Below, one piece after another: positions 3,255-5,927 of a stretch of 5,927 bases of DNA. Each line of letters begins with the position of its first letter. Positions within the stretch are counted from its first letter, which is position 1. The DNA lies in assembly GCA_023248415.1 (NCBI GenBank), contig JAHFEP010000187.1, forward strand, positions 1-5,927. Direction: 5' to 3'. The notes under the pieces were generated by a model that saw only the letters and a list, made by a program, of their open reading frames with translations, had not been told where the DNA came from and did no database searches. Origin of the DNA: Nitrospirota bacterium. Its GTDB lineage: Bacteria; Nitrospirota; CAKKRA01; 9FT-COMBO-42-15. The translations under genes were made by a program, and so were the position numbers.

Positions 3255-4580
3255 ATGCCAAGCCAGAGACAGGATAACGACACTACATTAAAGATTATCA
3301 CAAAAGAGCCGACACGAACGCTTCTCCTTAAGAAGGTAAAGCTTGCTGTAACAAAGGGCAGGGAACTTGGCAAGGAGTTTGTGATTGACAAGGGCATGCT
3401 TAGAATCGGGGGCAAAAAGGAGAATGATGTTGTAATAGCAGACGATACTGTATCAAGGCATCATGCTGTGATAGAGGAAAAGAAGGGGCAGTATGTTATC
3501 AGGGATTTGGAAAGCACTAACGGCACCTTTGTTGACGGCCTGCGGGTTTCCGAGGCGTTTTTAAATGAAGGCTCTATAATAAGGCTTGGGAATACTGAAT
3601 TACGGTTTATCCCTGTTGAAGAAAAGATTGAGCTTACGCCAAGCAAAAAGGACAGGTTCGGAGATATTGTCGGCAAGAGCAAAGAGATGAAGGATGTATT
3701 CGGCATACTTGAAAAGGTGTCCAAAACAGATGCAACTATATTAATTATAGGCGAGACAGGAACAGGAAAGGAGCTTGTGGCAAAGGCAATCCATGAAAAC
3801 AGCAATCGTTCAAAGAGACCCTTTGTGGTGATAGATTGCAGCGCAATTGCAAGAAACCTGATAGAGAGCGAGCTGTTTGGCCATGAAAAGGGCGCTTTCA
3901 CAGGCGCAGTATCAGCAAGGCATGGCGCCTTTGAAACAGCGAATGGAGGAACAATCTTTCTTGACGAAATAGGCGAGCTTGAGCCTGATATGCAGCCGAG
4001 GCTTTTGCGGGTGCTGGAGGCAAGGGAGATAAAGCGGGTTGGAGGCACAAATATTATACCTGTTGATGTTCGGATTATTGCAGCAACGAACAGGGATTTG
4101 TCAGCAGAGATAAAAAAGAACAGGTTTCGTGAAGACCTCTTTTACAGGCTCTCTGTTATAAATATAAACCTGCCGCAGTTAAAGGACAGAAAAGATGACA
4201 TACCCCTGCTTATAGATTATTTTATTAAGGCAAATAAAACAAGAAAGATAAAGGGAGTTGCAAAAGAGACCCTGAACATCCTGATAAACTACATTTGGCC
4301 GGGGAATATAAGGGAATTAAGAAATGTTATTGAAAGGGCAATTGCGCTTGGCACATCTGATTATATTGAACCAAAGGATTTGATACTAACAAAACCGCAG
4401 GTATCAGAGAAAGAGACAGCAGACCTTTCAGGAAGGACGCTTGAAGAAATAGAAAAATCTGCAATTATACAAACCCTGAAGACGCACAAAGGAAACAAGA
4501 CAACAACAGCAAAGGCGCTCGGCATTGCATATTCTACGCTTTATGAGAAGATGAAGAAATATAGTATTGGTGAGAACTGA
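3255..4580 (+). CDS. Sigma-54-dependent transcription activator with N-terminal FHA domain
   Basis: The protein has 441 residues. An FHA domain (about 29-119) shows R50-I-G, S67-R-H69 and STNG at 87-90, the phosphothreonine-binding residues. The AAA+ sigma-54 interaction domain (about 136-365) has Walker A GETGTGK (166-172), the GAFTGA sigma-54 contact loop (213-218), Walker B FLDEIG (235-240), AATNR (276-280), arginines in FREDLFYRL (291-299) and WPGNIREL (348-355). A Fis-type helix-turn-helix (about 397-437, NKTTTAKALGIAYSTLYEKMKKY) closes it. All motifs are intact, so it should remodel sigma-54 RNA polymerase with ATP and be controlled by a phosphorylated partner of a Ser/Thr kinase rather than a histidine kinase; no kinase gene is in the window. 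An in-frame stop at 3246-3248 makes the ATG at 3255 the earliest start. No RBS is visible. Its 3' end overlaps the convergent MFS gene by 47 bp. Target genes are unknown. Confidence 0.95.
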   Translation: MPSQRQDNDTTLKIITKEPTRTLLLKKVKLAVTKGRELGKEFVIDKGMLRIGGKKENDVVIADDTVSRHHAVIEEKKGQYVIRDLESTNGTFVDGLRVSEAFLNEGSIIRLGNTELRFIPVEEKIELTPSKKDRFGDIVGKSKEMKDVFGILEKVSKTDATILIIGETGTGKELVAKAIHENSNRSKRPFVVIDCSAIARNLIESELFGHEKGAFTGAVSARHGAFETANGGTIFLDEIGELEPDMQPRLLRVLEAREIKRVGGTNIIPVDVRIIAATNRDLSAEIKKNRFREDLFYRLSVININLPQLKDRKDDIPLLIDYFIKANKTRKIKGVAKETLNILINYIWPGNIRELRNVIERAIALGTSDYIEPKDLILTKPQVSEKETADLSGRTLEEIEKSAIIQTLKTHKGNKTTTAKALGIAYSTLYEKMKKYSIGEN

Positions 4581-5736
4581 CAGCAATTGCTGCGCTAATT
4601 ATCAGCATAGCGGATATTAAAAAGACCATCTTTATCCCGACAATGTTTATCAGCCCGATACCAACAAATGGGAATATCCCTCCCCTTACGCCGCTTAATG
4701 TTATATGAATAGCAGAATATCTTGAGACAAGGTTCGGCTGTGTCATGTGTGTTATAAGGTTTACGCTTATCATCTCAATCGCAGCGATTGCAAAGCCTGC
4801 TACTGCAAAGGCAATGGCAATCGCAGGAAGGGAAAAGCTCAAAAGATATAAAAATGGCAGTATTGCTGCTATCAGATAAAATAAAGTCATAACCCTCTTT
4901 ATACTATACTTATCCATATACCATCCCCAAAAGAAAAATCCAATGAGCCAGAAGAAGGAAAACACAGATCCGAGTGCGCCTGTTTGTAAATTTGTGATGC
5001 GGAGATAATCCACCATTACTATTGGATATAATGGCATTGCCATTAGAAAGCCGATTTCGAATACAGTATATGATATTATAAATCTCAAAAATGCCCTGTC
5101 TGAAAATGGCGTCTTTATTATATCAAGGACAGGGATTGCCTTTGTTTTTGCCTTTACCTCTCTTCTAATCCTTATCTTTCCAAACTCCCATGCAGAGAGT
5201 ATCCCGAATAATGCAGCAGCAGGAAAGACATATCTGTAATAGCCTGTCTCCTTATTAAGGATATATCCTCCTATCCATGATGCAATAATCCATAATACAG
5301 CCATGCCTATGCGCACATAGCCCATCAGCCTTCCCCTCTGCTCATCAGGATAGTTGCTCTTCATAACAAATGTATACGAAGGGATTGCAAACGCAGATAG
5401 AAAAAAGAAGAGAAGGATAATCAATGTATAGTAGCCCGGAGAGTAGATAAAAAGCATCAGGAGCAGAAAACTGCGGCCGATTACATTAAACCACACAACA
5501 TAGCACATCCTGCCCTTGCCAAAGATATCCTCTGTTAATAAAAATGTCATCAGGCTTGTGATATATGGGGCGGCCATTAAAAATGCCATCTCTATATTTG
5601 ATGCGCCAATCTTTCTTCCGATTATTGGAATAAAGGGGATAAGAAGGCCGCCAAAAATACCGTAATACATGGCAGCAAGCATGTCATGATAAAAGGTGGG
5701 CCTGATGCGTCTTGGGAGCTTTTTTAAGATTTGCAT
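4534..5736 (-). CDS. MFS (major facilitator superfamily) transporter
   Basis: The protein has 400 residues with about twelve hydrophobic segments (near 20-40, 50-68, 78-97, 102-124, 140-160, 168-186, 216-240, 253-273, 280-298, 302-325, 345-367, 369-388), the normal MFS plan of two six-helix halves joined by a charged loop (187-212). DEQRGRLMGY (131-140), between helices 4 and 5, and MDKYSIKR (274-281), between helices 8 and 9, are MFS loop motifs. It should be an inner-membrane secondary transporter; the substrate cannot be told from sequence. The ATG at 5734-5736 has no clear RBS; Met19 is a possible later start but would shorten the N-terminal cytoplasmic segment only. The last 15 codons and the stop lie opposite the 3' end of the sigma-54 activator gene. 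The upstream neighbour in the same direction is a sugar-nucleotidyltransferase-like gene, separated by about 108 bp containing a hairpin repeat. Confidence 0.9.
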   Translation of the reverse strand: MQILKKLPRRIRPTFYHDMLAAMYYGIFGGLLIPFIPIIGRKIGASNIEMAFLMAAPYITSLMTFLLTEDIFGKGRMCYVVWFNVIGRSFLLLMLFIYSPGYYTLIILLFFFLSAFAIPSYTFVMKSNYPDEQRGRLMGYVRIGMAVLWIIASWIGGYILNKETGYYRYVFPAAALFGILSAWEFGKIRIRREVKAKTKAIPVLDIIKTPFSDRAFLRFIISYTVFEIGFLMAMPLYPIVMVDYLRITNLQTGALGSVFSFFWLIGFFFWGWYMDKYSIKRVMTLFYLIAAILPFLYLLSFSLPAIAIAFAVAGFAIAAIEMISVNLITHMTQPNLVSRYSAIHITLSGVRGGIFPFVGIGLINIVGIKMVFLISAMLIISAAIAVSSHQYYISSSSHKA

Positions 5737-5749
5737 AAATTATGTTTTT

Positions 5750-5793
5750 GTAGGGGCAATCCTCTGCAGTCTGCTGAAAAATCCGCAAAATAC
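5750..5793. repeat. Possible fragments of dispersed intergenic repeats
   Basis: GTAGGGGCAATCC (5750-5762) and the CTGCTGAAAAATCCG stretch (5771-5785) look like pieces of short intergenic repeats seen in many environmental Gram-negative genomes. This rests on familiarity only; within the window they occur once. Confidence 0.2.
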
Positions 5794-5804
5794 CCTTAAA
5801 TGTC

Positions 5805-5829
5805 ATTCCCGCATGTTTTTAGCGGGAAT
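5805..5829. repeat. REP-like palindromic intergenic element
   Basis: ATTCCCGC (5805-5812) and GCGGGAAT (5822-5829) form a perfect 8-bp stem with a 9-nt loop; TGTC precedes and CCAG follows. The form TGTCATTCCCGC...GCGGGAATCCAG is a well-known dispersed palindrome in intergenic DNA of many proteobacteria and related phyla. Placed 15 bp after the stop of the nucleotidyltransferase gene, it could protect or end that transcript, but no U-run follows on the minus strand, so a classical terminator is not supported. Confidence 0.6.
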
Positions 5830-5844
5830 CCAGTTCTTGTAAAT

Positions 5845-5927
5845 TCAAGAGATTAATGACCTCTCCAACAACTCCTTTTTTGCAGATGAATACGCCTCAG
5901 GTGTGCCGAGGTCGCGCCAGTATCCGT
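5845..5927 (-). CDS. C-terminal end of a sugar-phosphate nucleotidyltransferase-like protein (partial)
   Basis: The minus-strand frame enters from the right edge and reads GYWRDLGTPEAYSSAKKELL, then ERSLIS and a TGA at 5845-5847. GYWxDxGTPxxYxxA is the hallmark close of the catalytic domain of NTP-transferases such as mannose-1-phosphate guanylyltransferase and glucose-1-phosphate thymidylyl/uridylyltransferase, where it helps bind the sugar phosphate. The protein ends about 13 residues after this block, so it is the short type without a left-handed beta-helix domain. The particular nucleotide and sugar cannot be told. Same strand as the MFS gene; a joint transcript is possible. Confidence 0.85.
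   Translation of the reverse strand, partial: GYWRDLGTPEAYSSAKKELLERSLIS

Noticed and set aside
3461..4048. Minus-strand frame of 195 codons
   Set aside because: Antisense to the AAA+ domain of the sigma-54 activator; Ser/Leu-rich composition typical of a shadow frame.
4581..4592. Perfect palindrome CAGCAATTGCTG just after the activator stop codon
   Set aside because: It lies inside the MFS coding sequence, has no loop for an RNA hairpin and no T-run, so it is most simply coding sequence.

Overview
The window looks like a piece of a moderately AT-rich chromosome from an environmental bacterium. The FHA-domain sigma-54 activator, the codon use (many ATA, AGA and AGG codons) and the density of small toxin-antitoxin (TA)-type genes are reminiscent of Nitrospirota or Desulfobacterota-like lineages. 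That placement is inference; nothing here fixes the taxonomy.

Left part (1-3192) is an accessory island of small genes, all on the minus strand. From right to left it holds: a DUF4258 toxin-like gene with a YgiT-type zinc-finger partner; a small antitoxin-like gene with a RelE/ParE toxin gene that carries a one-base frameshift; a PBECR-type nuclease-like toxin gene with a DUF2283 partner; a small helical protein gene with a nucleotidyltransferase (DxD) gene, a minimal-nucleotidyltransferase-type pair; a 64-codon remnant that looks like the N-terminus of a DNA methyltransferase; and, at the left edge, the first codons of another minus-strand gene with a strong ribosome binding site.

The most striking point is that four near-identical copies of a 31-bp sequence (358-388, 1197-1227, 1928-1958, 3162-3192) sit in the intergenic gaps, one ahead of each transcription unit and all in the same orientation. 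Read on the minus strand, each is a well-formed sigma-70-type promoter: TTGACC, exactly 17 nt, TACAAT. The island therefore looks like an array of TA cassettes, each behind a copy of the same promoter-bearing repeat. Several units also show a second, gene-proximal promoter candidate, so the repeat may serve a further role such as a shared operator, a cassette boundary or a recombination seam.

Right part (3255-5927) looks like ordinary chromosome. It holds a plus-strand FHA / AAA+ / Fis-type HTH sigma-54-dependent activator, a convergent minus-strand 12-helix MFS transporter whose 3' end overlaps the activator by 47 bp, a REP-like hairpin, and the C-terminal end of a minus-strand sugar-nucleotidyltransferase-like gene cut by the window edge. 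The activator starts right beside the fourth repeat copy and so marks the island's right border. No stretch longer than 300 bases lacks a gene. No rRNA, tRNA, CRISPR array or transposase gene was seen.
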